From a marine actinobacterium MedAcidi-G2B (GTDB lineage: Bacteria; Actinomycetota; Acidimicrobiia; Acidimicrobiales; MedAcidi-G1), in assembly GCA_000817115.1 (NCBI GenBank), contig JUEO01000005.1, positions 1 through 57,130 of the forward strand: a stretch of 57,130 nt of DNA. The letters are read 5' to 3'. Position numbers and translations under genes: made by a program. The first letter of the stretch is position 1. Every line of letters starts with the position of its first letter. Positions 25,932 through 34,663 of the stretch are shown here, piece by piece. Below the pieces are notes generated by a model. It was not told the DNA's origin. It saw nothing but the letters and a program-made list of their open reading frames with translations, and made no database searches.

Positions 25932-27704
25932 TTACTCCTTAGTTCTTGCAGGTTGGCGACGAAACCTAAGATGTTCCGGATAAGGGTAAAAATCTGGCAG
26001 CTGGTTGTTGGAAAGTTGTGTTTGAACACCTTTCCAAAAATCTGGAGAGAAAAGATCTCCGTGTACTGTTTTGAATCTTTCCCATATTTTCTTGTCTATG
26101 CCTGATGTAAAAGCCATAAAGGTTGGAAATTGTTCTGGAAACACATCCCCCGGTTCTACAGCGAACCAAGGTTGAGATCTCATTTCTTCTTCGTAGTTGT
26201 CTGTTTGGGGTGTTTCTCTGAAACGACAGTCTTCAAGTAGGCAAATCTCGTCATAATCGTAAAAAACTACACTCCCATGTCTCGTGACGCCGAAGTTCTT
26301 CGTGAAAAGGTCACCAGGCCAAATGTTTGCAGCAGCAAGGTCTTTGATAGCTGCACCCCAGTCAAGAGCAGCAGCTTCAGCCTTATCGGTAGACATTTCA
26401 TTTAGGTAAAGGTTTAGAGGGTAAACCTGGCGTTCGGTGTACAAGTGAGATATCACTACTTGGTCTCCGACCAGACGAACGGTTTTGCTTGCTTGGGTTA
26501 ATAATTCTTCAAGCATGTCAGGATCGAAACGATCTGCATCAAAAGAAAGATTCTCGAATTCTTGAGCATCAACCATTCGTCCCACACGGTCATGATGGTA
26601 AACCAGTTTGTAGCAGTCTTTTATAGCTTGGTGAGTTGTGTTTTTTGGGGGATCGAATCGATCTTTAATGACTTTAAAAACTACGTTGAAAGACACCAGA
26701 GTGAAGCAGGCCATGACCATCCCTGGGGTTCCTCTTGCTCGAATGAATTTGTCATTTGAATTTTGCATATTGCGGTAAAGGGCCCGATAAAGACTTGTTT
26801 TCCCATGCTGGTTGAAACCAAAAGCCGTATAGATCTCAGAAATTGATTTAAGTGGAAGCATGGATTTGATGAATCCCACAAGTTCAGAAGGTCGAGACCA
26901 TTCCACGAAAAAATATGATCGAGTGAAGCTGAAGAGACGACTGGCTTGTGATTCGGTTAGAAGAACAGTGTCTATAGATAAACCACCTTCGTTGTGGATG
27001 ATAGGAATGACGATCGGGGTGAGACGGTTCAGGTACCGGAGCCTCCCAACAAGGTACGCTCCTTTGTTTCGATAAAAAACAGGGCGCAGCATGTCTATGT
27101 TGTCTAAATCAAGATTGTCCCAAGCATCCAGTAAGAAAGCGTCAACTTTCGCTGCCACTTTTTTAGAATCGGATTCAAGGTCTATCCAAGGCACATCAAA
27201 TTCGTAAGATTCTAGAATTGAACGGATAAGAGCAGCTGAGTCCCGAGTTCGAGTCCACGTAGAAAATAAGTTGGACTCTCCTTCGCTTCTAGGGAGGGTT
27301 GAAGCACCAAACCAACGAAGTTCGACGTCGTTGTCAATGCCGATTGTTGTGAAGATTCGCCTTGTCACTGAATTGAAGAAAGTTTCTGAGAGGTCAAGGT
27401 CTGATCTTCCAGATATTCGTCGCCGGTAATGGAGGCGGGCTGCCCGCCATAGTCCTCTTTGGTCAGGTAATGATTTAAGCGTCTCTTCGACGGAGGCGAC
27501 AGTTGAATTTACTTCTTTGGTGTGGATTCCAAGTCGTTCAACTGCTTCCTGGTCTTGACTGGTCCACTCTTGATGAGCAAAGTGCTTACCGGCGCGACGA
27601 GTTATTTCTTGAAAAGACGTGATATATCTGACGTAACCATCATGAATAGTGTCGGCTATTCCGACAGCTATCTGATCAAAGTTTTTTGAACTTTCGTCAC
27701 TCAT
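25932..27704 (-). CDS. aceK: Isocitrate dehydrogenase kinase/phosphatase
   Basis: 590 residues, close to E. coli AceK (578). The nucleotide-binding block GTPGMVMACFTL...FKVIKDRF (near residues 325-350) and the catalytic region GVTRHGSVVFYDYDEICLLEDCRFR (near 470-495) match the AceK family, which phosphorylates and dephosphorylates isocitrate dehydrogenase and so diverts isocitrate to the glyoxylate shunt. The N-terminal regulatory half is present. AceK is best known from Proteobacteria, so its presence in an actinobacterial context is unusual. No aceA/aceB or icd is in the window. It is divergent from the aminotransferase gene across 69 bp that must hold both promoters. Confidence 0.93.
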   Translation of the reverse strand: MSDESSKNFDQIAVGIADTIHDGYVRYITSFQEITRRAGKHFAHQEWTSQDQEAVERLGIHTKEVNSTVASVEETLKSLPDQRGLWRAARLHYRRRISGRSDLDLSETFFNSVTRRIFTTIGIDNDVELRWFGASTLPRSEGESNLFSTWTRTRDSAALIRSILESYEFDVPWIDLESDSKKVAAKVDAFLLDAWDNLDLDNIDMLRPVFYRNKGAYLVGRLRYLNRLTPIVIPIIHNEGGLSIDTVLLTESQASRLFSFTRSYFFVEWSRPSELVGFIKSMLPLKSISEIYTAFGFNQHGKTSLYRALYRNMQNSNDKFIRARGTPGMVMACFTLVSFNVVFKVIKDRFDPPKNTTHQAIKDCYKLVYHHDRVGRMVDAQEFENLSFDADRFDPDMLEELLTQASKTVRLVGDQVVISHLYTERQVYPLNLYLNEMSTDKAEAAALDWGAAIKDLAAANIWPGDLFTKNFGVTRHGSVVFYDYDEICLLEDCRFRETPQTDNYEEEMRSQPWFAVEPGDVFPEQFPTFMAFTSGIDKKIWERFKTVHGDLFSPDFWKGVQTQLSNNQLPDFYPYPEHLRFRRQPARTKE

Positions 27705-27773
27705 ATAACTTCCCGTCTATTCTTTTCCCTCTAAATAGGTATAACACTTTTTACACCACTAGCCTGCCCGAAT

Positions 27774-28946
27774 ATGAACACTCTCACAGATCTTAAAGAC
27801 AGGTTTCCAGGATTATCCAATGGATGGGCACGATTTGATGGTCCAGCAGGAACTCAAGTAGTCGATACAGCGATAGAAGCTATGTCCGAATGGCAACGTA
27901 GCGGTAACAATGCAAACAGTCATGGTTTCTTTCCTGCTGCAGATGCATGTGATGCTTTGGTTGAACAAGTAAGTAACACCATGGGTCAACTTCTTGGCGC
28001 TAATCCAGAAGGCATGATTTTTGGCCCAAGCACAACAGCAAATTTAATGGCAGTAACAAGAGCAGTCGGTAAGACATTGTCGCCAGAGGACGAAATAATC
28101 TGTACCACTCTTGACCATTCGGCAAACGTTTCTCCTTGGCAAATCGCTGCTGAAGAGGCAGGGGCGCAGGTGTTAATGGCGGAAATGAATGGGGAAACAG
28201 GCCGTTTGCCCGTAGAAGCAGTAACTGATCTTCTAACTAATAAAACAAAATGGGTTGCAGTGTCAGGTGGTTCTAATGCAATAGGAACAATGCCTGATGT
28301 CGCCTCAATAGCTGAGGCAGCTCATGCAAACGGAACTCGAGTGGCGGTAGATGGCGTGCATCGAACTCCGCATGTCAAAGTAGACATAGGGGAGATTGGA
28401 TGTGATGTCTATGCGACATCTTCTTACAAATGGTATGGGCCACATGCTGGAGTTCTCTGGATGGCCTCGGACCTTCTTGCTGATTTGCCGGCTTACAAGA
28501 TTCGTCCCGCTCCATCTCAAGGAGCAGGACGATGGCAATATGGGACACCATCTTGGGAGACTCTCGCTGGTATAGAAGCTGCAGGAAAATTTCTTTTAGA
28601 TATTGGTATGGAAAATGTAAGTTCACATGAACAGGAACGTTTCAAAAGACTTCTTTCGGGTCTTCACGAGATACCAAAAGCACGTGTTGTGGGGGTAACA
28701 GGTCCCGACGATGTTATTGATCGTGCACCCACCCTAATGTTCCTTGTGGAAGGTTTCTCTCCAGAAAATGTTGCAAAGCATTTGGCTGAGGCGAAAGTGG
28801 CGGTATGGGATGGGCATAACTATGCCGTAGATGCAATGGAGCCTTTGGGTTTACACCTAGAACAAGGAGCGGTCAGAGCAGGAATCACTGCTTATATAGA
28901 TGATGAAGAAGTAGACCGACTTTTAGAAGCTGTTTCGTCTCTTTAA
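27774..28946 (+). CDS. Class V aminotransferase, cysteine desulfurase-like protein
   Basis: 390 residues of the PLP-dependent NifS/SufS-like fold. The PLP lysine lies in YATSSYKWYGPHAGVLW, and the cofactor Asp/His segments are VAVDGVHRTPH and TLDHSANVSPW. The C-terminal RxGHHC catalytic-cysteine motif of true SufS/NifS enzymes is missing (the equivalent region reads VWDGHNYAVDAMEPLGL). It therefore matches the cysteine-desulfurase-like subgroup of unknown substrate rather than a sulfur carrier. It lies immediately upstream of selD, which suggests, without proof, a link to selenium or sulfur handling such as selenocysteine lyase-type chemistry. Confidence 0.85.
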   Translation: MNTLTDLKDRFPGLSNGWARFDGPAGTQVVDTAIEAMSEWQRSGNNANSHGFFPAADACDALVEQVSNTMGQLLGANPEGMIFGPSTTANLMAVTRAVGKTLSPEDEIICTTLDHSANVSPWQIAAEEAGAQVLMAEMNGETGRLPVEAVTDLLTNKTKWVAVSGGSNAIGTMPDVASIAEAAHANGTRVAVDGVHRTPHVKVDIGEIGCDVYATSSYKWYGPHAGVLWMASDLLADLPAYKIRPAPSQGAGRWQYGTPSWETLAGIEAAGKFLLDIGMENVSSHEQERFKRLLSGLHEIPKARVVGVTGPDDVIDRAPTLMFLVEGFSPENVAKHLAEAKVAVWDGHNYAVDAMEPLGLHLEQGAVRAGITAYIDDEEVDRLLEAVSSL

Positions 28947-29021
28947 AATTAGCGAAAACACCAACCATGCTTTCACTGACCATAAGGTGAAGGCAGGTAA
29001 GAAGCAGAGAGGAGGTTCAAC

Positions 29022-30050
29022 GTGGTTAAAAGACTTACTCAGTACAGTCACGGCGCTGGTTGAGGCTGCAAGTTCGCTCCGAGCGAACTGGCGCACGTTG
29101 TGCGTCGACTGACTCCAACAAGTAACCCAGACCTTCTAGTCGGAGCGGTTACCGGTGATGACGCTGCTGTTTGGCGCCTTGACGATGATCGCGCTTTGGT
29201 GGTCACCGCAGATTTCATTACTCCAGTTGTTGATGACCCGCGTATCTGGGGACAGGTAGCGGCAGTTAACGCTGTTTCAGATGTTTATGCAATGGGTGGT
29301 AAACCCCTTCTTGCGTTAAATCTGGTCGGATGGAACAGTTCAGAATTATCTACTGATCTTTTATCAGAGGTTCTTCTTGGAGCGCAAGATATTGCTGAAC
29401 AAGCAGGATTTGCTATCGCTGGCGGCCATACAGTGGATGATCCTGAACCAAAATTCGGATTAGCAGTTGTCGGTGAAGCTAAACCTGGGAACCTTTTAAC
29501 AAACGCAGACTTCAAAGTTGGGCAAAAACTACTTCTCAGCAAACCTTTAGGAGTAGGTGTCATTACTACAGCAATAAAAAATGACGCAGCATCTACTGAA
29601 GCGACACAAGCAGCGATGCAATCTATGGTTTTGTTGAATGAAAAAGCCTCTCAAATAGCTCTTAAATTTGGAGCGACAGGGGCTACCGATGTCACCGGCT
29701 TTGGATTATTAGGTCACCTAGGTAGGGCGGTAGAAGAATCTAAGGTCGGAGCGCAGATCACTACTAAAGAAGTTCTCTTTCTTCCGGAAACTCAAGAATT
29801 GGCTGAAGCGGGATTCGTACCGGGTGGGAGCCGCCGTAACCTCGAATGGTTAGATGATCGGTTGGAAAAAGGTAACTGCAGCGAAACCGATGTTTTATTG
29901 TTAGCAGACGCGCAAACCTCTGGAGGTTTACTCTTCGGGATTGATGATAGTAAAGCACAGGATGCTTTGGATGAGCTTGTCTCATCTGGCCACAGTGCGT
30001 CAATCATCGGTTCTGTGATAGATGAAGAAGGAAAGATAGTTCTTAGGTGA
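29022..30050 (+). CDS. selD: Selenide, water dikinase, a selenoprotein with in-frame UGA (Sec14)
   Basis: Makes selenophosphate from selenide and ATP, the selenium donor for tRNA-Sec. 342 residues from GTG at 29022, with AGAGGAGG seven bases upstream. Read through the TGA at 29061-29063 the N-terminus becomes QYSHGAG-U-GCKFAPSELAHVV, the exact SelD active-site block (GAGCGCK in E. coli), with Sec at the catalytic position and the catalytic Lys three residues on. An ORF caller that treats TGA as stop would begin at 29100 and lose the active site. The rest is a full AIRS-type fold with GDDAAVW, GGHTVDDPEPKFGLAVVG and TDVTGFGLLGHLG. A perfect hairpin follows the UGA. SelA, SelB and tRNA-Sec are not in the window. 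Confidence 0.95.
29061..29089 (+). promoter_or_regulatory. UGA codon plus bacterial SECIS-like hairpin inside selD
   Basis: Seven bases after the UGA, AGTTCGC (29071-29077) pairs perfectly with GCGAACT (29083-29089) across a TCCGA loop. This is the position where bacterial SECIS elements bind SelB to insert selenocysteine. The loop is not identical to the E. coli fdhF element, as is usual between phyla. Confidence 0.8.
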
Positions 30051-30098
30051 CCCATCAGTTAAAGGGTTAAAACTCAAAGTATTGATTTGGAGAGAGTT

Positions 30099-31700
30099 AT
30101 GGAAGAAGAGGGATGGGAGTCAGAACTTGAAGAACTCCGAACTCGCGAAACTTTCGCAGAAAGAATGGGTGGCGAAGAGAAAGTAGACCGCCAACGAGAA
30201 CGCGGAAAACTAAATATCCGTGAACGCATCAGCAAACTCTTAGATAAAGACTCATTTCATGAAATAGGAAAAATTTCAGGTAGACCGACCTATGACGATG
30301 AAGGAAACTTAATAGACCTTCAGGCTGCAAATTTTATTTTTGGCCGCGGATCTATTGATGAACGACCAGTGGTGGTCGCCGGTGATGATTTCACCGTTCG
30401 CGGTGGAGCAGCAGATGCATCTATTCCGGCGAAACAAGTAGCTGCAGAGAGGATGGCAGGAGAGCTGCGACTTCCAATTATCCGCTTAGTCGATGGCACC
30501 GGCGGGGGAGGCTCTGTTAAATCTTTAGATTCTGATCCAAAGAAGAAGAAAGAAACGACTGGGGGACATGGAGGAGGTTCACGAACCTATGTGCCAGCCG
30601 TAGTTGGTTGGGAACACGCCATCACTAACCTCTCTACCGTTCCCGTAGTTTCACTTGCTCTTGGCCCAGTAGCCGGTCTTGGTGCCGCACGTATGGTGAC
30701 AAGTCACTATTCGATAATGGTGAAAGAACTTTCTCAAATGTTTGTTGCTGGTCCGCCAGTAGTGAATCGATTAGGCGGAGAACAAGTAGATAAGGAAAGC
30801 CTTGGAGGCAGCCGGCTTCAAACTCGTAGTGGAGCTATTGATGACGAAGTTGGTTCTGAAGAAGAAGCATTTGAACAGTGCCGAAAATTTTTGTCCTACT
30901 TACCTTCTTCGGTTTATGAACTTCCGGCGCGTAGTTCAATAACTGATGATCCGGAACGTAGAGACGAAAACTTGTTGACTATTGTTCCTCGAGATCGCCG
31001 CAAAGTTTACAAAATGCGCACCATCATGGAATCTGTTCTAGATCAAGGTTCTTTTTTTGAAATGGGTAAAAACTATGGACGGTCAGTTATTACAGGGCTT
31101 GCACGTTTAGATGGATGGCCAGTGGCGGTAATGGCTGGAGACCCCATGCATTACGGCGGCAGTTGGACTGCTGATGCTTCTCAAAAGGTTGTACGTTTTG
31201 TGGACTTTGCAGAAACCTTCCATCTTCCGGTAGTTCATCTGGTAGAAAACCCTGGGTTTTTGATAGGAACAGAGGCTGAGAAAGCAGCCACAATTCGACA
31301 CGGATCCCGAGCGATGGCAGCCGTTTTCCAAGCTTCAGTTCCTTGGTGTTCAATTTTGATTCGGAAAGTGTTTGGTGTCGCTGGGGCAGCCCACTCCGCC
31401 TCTGACCGTTTCCAGTACCGTTACGCATGGCCTTCAGGGGACTGGGGTTCACTTCCTGTCGAAGGAGGAGTCGAGGCGGCTTACCGTTCCGACTTAGAAG
31501 CTTCCGACGACCCCGAAGCATTACTTAAAGAGATTACTGAACGTTTAAACAAAGTAAGATCTCCATTCCGCACAGCAGAAGCATTCTATGTTGAAGAAAT
31601 CATTGACCCGAGAGAAACCCGTCCTCTTCTTTGTGAGTTCGCTAATTTAGCTGCACCCCTAAGAACAGCAGGGCCGTCAAATATTAAATATCGTCCTTGA
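30099..31700 (+). CDS. Acyl-CoA carboxylase beta (carboxyltransferase) subunit
   Basis: ~533 residues of the PccB/AccD-like carboxyltransferase family: two crotonase-like halves. The N-half ends in a Gly-rich acyl-CoA site (VDGTGGGGSV); the C-half contains HLVENPGFLIGTEAEKAATIRHGSRAMAA and the biotin-side oxyanion region FGVAGAAHSA. The ATG at 30099 has GGAGAG four bases upstream, and I prefer it to the TTG at 30087. Candidate substrates are propionyl-, acetyl- or methylcrotonyl-CoA; the specificity position cannot be assigned by eye. A biotinyl-domain protein is encoded convergently 3 bp away, but no biotin carboxylase subunit lies nearby. Confidence 0.9.
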   Translation: MEEEGWESELEELRTRETFAERMGGEEKVDRQRERGKLNIRERISKLLDKDSFHEIGKISGRPTYDDEGNLIDLQAANFIFGRGSIDERPVVVAGDDFTVRGGAADASIPAKQVAAERMAGELRLPIIRLVDGTGGGGSVKSLDSDPKKKKETTGGHGGGSRTYVPAVVGWEHAITNLSTVPVVSLALGPVAGLGAARMVTSHYSIMVKELSQMFVAGPPVVNRLGGEQVDKESLGGSRLQTRSGAIDDEVGSEEEAFEQCRKFLSYLPSSVYELPARSSITDDPERRDENLLTIVPRDRRKVYKMRTIMESVLDQGSFFEMGKNYGRSVITGLARLDGWPVAVMAGDPMHYGGSWTADASQKVVRFVDFAETFHLPVVHLVENPGFLIGTEAEKAATIRHGSRAMAAVFQASVPWCSILIRKVFGVAGAAHSASDRFQYRYAWPSGDWGSLPVEGGVEAAYRSDLEASDDPEALLKEITERLNKVRSPFRTAEAFYVEEIIDPRETRPLLCEFANLAAPLRTAGPSNIKYRP

Positions 31701-31703
31701 TGA

Positions 31704-31928
31704 TTAGGTGCCTTCAACTACTGCGACTACATCATCTTCGGAGACCTGATCACCTTCGGCAACAAATAATTCTGAAAGTTTCCCTGTTGTAGGTGATTCA
31801 ACAGGTATTTCCATCTTCATGGCTTCCATGATCATGATGACGTCACTCTGGCTTACTTCGTCTCCTACTTGAAAGTTGATTTTCCAAACAGTTCCCGTGA
31901 CCGGGGTTTCGACTTGAAAATGGCTCAT
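31704..31928 (-). CDS. Stand-alone biotinyl (biotin carboxyl carrier) domain protein
   Basis: ~74 residues, essentially one biotinyl/lipoyl domain with the biotinylation motif MEAMKMEIP (Lys is the expected attachment site), preceded by GTVWKINFQVGDEVSQSD and followed by LSELFVAEGDQVSEDD. I choose ATG at 31928; a GTG at 31964 would add twelve residues with no domain match and no ribosome-binding site. It would carry carboxybiotin to a carboxyltransferase, plausibly the one encoded convergently at 30099-31700, whose stop is 3 bp away. Being on opposite strands, the two cannot share an operon. Confidence 0.9.
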   Translation of the reverse strand: MSHFQVETPVTGTVWKINFQVGDEVSQSDVIMIMEAMKMEIPVESPTTGKLSELFVAEGDQVSEDDVVAVVEGT

Positions 31929-32022
31929 TAAAGAAGTTGAGCATGTTTGAACATCAAGTGCCACGCTGGAAAAGTGTTTTGAAAGGTTTGTTCAACGAAG
32001 ACAGAAGTGCGAAGATAACGGA

Positions 32023-32271
32023 ATGGAATCACAAGAATCAGCGCCTTCTCTAGAAGGGGTGACGTGGCTCAGTTCAAATGAAGCAGCGAAGAGACTAGGT
32101 ATAACCACTCGGACGCTGTATCGGCTCATAGACGAAGGTCTTCTTTCCGGATTCAGATTCGGTCGGGTTATACGACTTAAAGAAGAAGACGTAAACAAAT
32201 ACGCTGAAGAATCACGGATACAACCCGGAGACCTCAAACACCTGTATCAAGAATCTGAAATGCAGGAATAA
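32023..32271 (+). CDS. Small excisionase-family / BldC-like HTH DNA-binding protein
   Basis: 82 residues. A MerR-type winged helix at residues ~14-65: LSSNEAAKRLGITTRTLYRLIDEGLLSGFRFGRVIRLKEEDVNKY, the HTH_17/excisionase pattern also used by actinobacterial BldC. No effector domain; short N- and C-terminal tails. ATG at 32023 with ACGGA directly upstream. It lies alone between a divergent biotinyl gene and a convergent LLM gene, with no integrase or phage gene nearby, so a chromosomal regulator is more likely than a phage excisionase. Confidence 0.87.
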   Translation: MESQESAPSLEGVTWLSSNEAAKRLGITTRTLYRLIDEGLLSGFRFGRVIRLKEEDVNKYAEESRIQPGDLKHLYQESEMQE

Positions 32272-32305
32272 ATACTTCCTTACATCCTGTAGCAAACTTT
32301 AGTTC

Positions 32306-33175
32306 TTAAATATCTGCAATTTTCGAGACGACACGTTCTCCGAATTCAGCTAATTGCTCTTCCGTGTTATTTAGGAACATTAAAGACGGAACAATGACAC
32401 GTGAAACCCCTTGTTCTTTCAGTTTCTCTGCGGCAGCAACCGGGTCTGACCCCATTATCTCACCACTTCCCCAAGTGACTTCTATTTCATTAGCGTCACG
32501 TCCGTGTTTCTCGGCAGATTCACGCACCAGACCTAGCATGTGCTCTAAGTCGCCTTTTCCAGGAAAGAATCCATTCCCGATACGACCAGCACGTCTTGCC
32601 GCAGCGTCACTGTGACCACCAATGGTTATAGGGACTGAACCGTTCAACGGTTTCGGATTCGAAGACACTCTGTCGAAAGAAACAAATTCGCCATCAAAAG
32701 AAACTTCGTTACCTCCCCAAAGTTCCCGCATCACAGCGACATATTCGTCGGTGCGTGCACCCCTGCGTTCCCAAGGCACACCAAGGGCTTCAAACTCTTC
32801 TTTAAGCCAGCCAACTCCGATACCGAGCTCAAAGCGGCCGCCGCTGAAAGAATCCAATGTTCCCACTTGTTTGGCTAGCACCAAAGGGTTACGTTCCGGA
32901 AGAATCATGATTCCAGTGCCGAGTCGTATAGAAGACGTATTAGCAGCCAACCAGGTAAGCCAAATAAGTGGATCAGTCAAGTCCGTATCGGGGGCCATCG
33001 CCATTTGACCACTGGGATCATAGGGGTATTTTGAGTCGTAACTTGAAGGATAAATAACGTGTTCAACGGTCCAGAGAGATTCAACACCTGCCTTTTCTGC
33101 AGCTTGTGCAAACTGAATACTTCCGTCGGGAGTACCGAAATTCAAAATGTTCGCAAATGCGATTCCAACTTTCAT
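32306..33175 (-). CDS. LLM-class (luciferase-like) F420-dependent oxidoreductase
   Basis: 289 residues of the bacterial luciferase-like TIM-barrel family. Typical segments: SLWTVEHVIYP (residues ~33-43), SIRLGTGIMILPERNPLVLAKQVGTLDSFSGGRFELGIGVGWLKEE (~82-127), and PITIGGHSDAAARRAGRIGNGFFP. In actinobacteria this subgroup mostly uses F420, and an F420-type protein is also encoded at 56495; FMN cannot be excluded. The substrate is unknown. No neighbour suggests a pathway; the next gene upstream is the divergent suf cluster. Confidence 0.9.
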   Translation of the reverse strand: MKVGIAFANILNFGTPDGSIQFAQAAEKAGVESLWTVEHVIYPSSYDSKYPYDPSGQMAMAPDTDLTDPLIWLTWLAANTSSIRLGTGIMILPERNPLVLAKQVGTLDSFSGGRFELGIGVGWLKEEFEALGVPWERRGARTDEYVAVMRELWGGNEVSFDGEFVSFDRVSSNPKPLNGSVPITIGGHSDAAARRAGRIGNGFFPGKGDLEHMLGLVRESAEKHGRDANEIEVTWGSGEIMGSDPVAAAEKLKEQGVSRVIVPSLMFLNNTEEQLAEFGERVVSKIADI

Positions 33176-33367
33176 TTATTTCCTTTCCTAGATACGTACA
33201 TACTGCCCCTAAATCAAGTAAGAAGCGAGTTGGGTAAAAGACTCCAAAGAACTTCCTAAAGATAGTTGTTTGACAGGATGAGTATTTCTCCTACAGCGAT
33301 AGGATAAATCAAGTGTTCGGGAAATTAAATCGCTTTACTTCATCCTGTCTAGTAACGAGTGTTCGCA

Positions 33368-34663
33368 ATGGCTAATTCAAATTTAGAAGGATTCACAGCA
33401 GATATTTCAGAGTCCTTCTCGGGACCTAACTGGTTAAGTGAAATCCGAAACGAAGCGTACTCTCAACTGGATCACGTAGAAGCCCCTAACACTGAAGAAG
33501 AAGTTTGGCGCTACTCCCGAGTAAACGAACTAAATTTAGGTGAACTCACACCTAGCTCTAACCGCCCAGAAAACTTCACCGCTTTACCTATAGACAGATT
33601 CTCATCATCTAGTGCAACTGTCGTTCTTCAAGATGGATGGATCTCAAACATCACCATCGAAAAAGAAGCCGAGGAAGATGGAGTCATTATCTGCCCAGTA
33701 GGAGATTTAGAAGACGGAGTGAAATATTTTGGAGCGGCATTAGAAAAACCTGTAGACCTCTTCGGATACTTAAATCGGGCTTTTGGACCAGAACCTCTTG
33801 TAGTTGTTGTCCCAAAAGGAAAAGTAGTAAAAGGCCCCATCGTGATAGTCAGTCTGACTGATACCAGCGAAGCTGTATTTCCGCGAATCATCATCCATTG
33901 TGAGGACAACTCCGAAGTGAAAGTAGTAGAGGTACAAACATCTTCAAATACAGAAGCAGTTATCTCACCCGTCTTAGAAGTTACAGTCGGGCAAGCCGCT
34001 CGATACAGTCACTGCGTAGTGCAAAACCTTGGGGCGAGAACTTGGCAATTCGCTCATCAGGCTGTAGACGCTGGCAAAGACGCGAGCGCCGAATTTTTTA
34101 TAGCCGGTATCGGTGGAGAATATGCACGTACACGGACTGATTGCCGTTTAACCGGGCGGGGAGCATTCAGCAGAATTAACGCCGCCTATTTTGGTGAGGA
34201 TGATCAAACAATGGACTTTCGAACTTTCCAAGATCACATCAGTTCAGATACAACCAGCGACTTGCTGTTCAAGGGAGCCCTAGGAGACTCTTCGCGCTCG
34301 ATCTATAGCGGTTTGACAAAAATCCGTCCCGAAGCCTCCCGAATCCGGGCAAATCAAACCAACCGAAATATTAAGTTAGATCCAGAAGCTTGGGCAGAAA
34401 GCATTCCAAACTTGGAAATCGAAAACAACGATGTTGTCTGCAGTCACGCATCAACTGTTTCTCCAGTAGATGAAAATGAGTTGTTTTACATTGAAAGTCG
34501 CGGCGTGCCTACTCCAGTGGCAGAAAGACTCATATTGGAAGGTTTCTTTAATGAAATAATTTCTTCATTTCCAGTCGAAGAAGTATCTGCAATCCTCCAA
34601 GAAGCGATCGTGGGGAAATTGGATCGACGCACCCTCGATCAAAGTGAGCAACTACATGAATAA
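33368..34663 (+). CDS. sufD: Fe-S cluster assembly protein SufD
   Basis: ~431 residues of the SufB/SufD beta-helix family. The N-terminal EEEVWRYSRVNELNLGEL matches the D-subunit start (WRYT-type motif) rather than SufB, and the C-terminal block LDPEAWAESIPNLEIENNDVVCSHASTVSPVDENELFYIESRGV carries the conserved Cys-x-His pair near the end. With SufB and SufC it forms the scaffold on which Fe-S clusters are built; SufB is absent from the window. ATG at 33368 is preferred over the GTG at 33359. The 192-bp gap upstream contains a TTGACA at 33270, but no -10 at proper spacing. First gene of sufD-Rieske-sufC. Confidence 0.92.
   Translation: MANSNLEGFTADISESFSGPNWLSEIRNEAYSQLDHVEAPNTEEEVWRYSRVNELNLGELTPSSNRPENFTALPIDRFSSSSATVVLQDGWISNITIEKEAEEDGVIICPVGDLEDGVKYFGAALEKPVDLFGYLNRAFGPEPLVVVVPKGKVVKGPIVIVSLTDTSEAVFPRIIIHCEDNSEVKVVEVQTSSNTEAVISPVLEVTVGQAARYSHCVVQNLGARTWQFAHQAVDAGKDASAEFFIAGIGGEYARTRTDCRLTGRGAFSRINAAYFGEDDQTMDFRTFQDHISSDTTSDLLFKGALGDSSRSIYSGLTKIRPEASRIRANQTNRNIKLDPEAWAESIPNLEIENNDVVCSHASTVSPVDENELFYIESRGVPTPVAERLILEGFFNEIISSFPVEEVSAILQEAIVGKLDRRTLDQSEQLHE

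Noticed and set aside
25922-26029. Upstream extension of rpe to 26029
   Set aside because: It overlaps aceK and adds residues absent from the epimerase family; the MSRPILIAPS start at 25921 is the conserved one.
25506-26105. 199-codon plus-strand frame opposite rpe and aceK
   Set aside because: Antisense to two well-supported genes, with no recognisable protein features.
29100-30050. SelD as a shorter protein starting at 29100
   Set aside because: That start removes the active-site block; the UGA readthrough frame from 29022 has a good ribosome-binding site and full homology.
32023-32271. Phage excisionase marking a mobile element
   Set aside because: No integrase, attachment repeats or tRNA junction nearby; such HTH proteins are common chromosomal regulators in actinobacteria.
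33270-33305. Promoter of the sufD cluster at TTGACA 33270
   Set aside because: The -35 match is perfect, but no -10-like hexamer lies at 16-18 bp; the nearest (TAGGAT) is 24 bp away.
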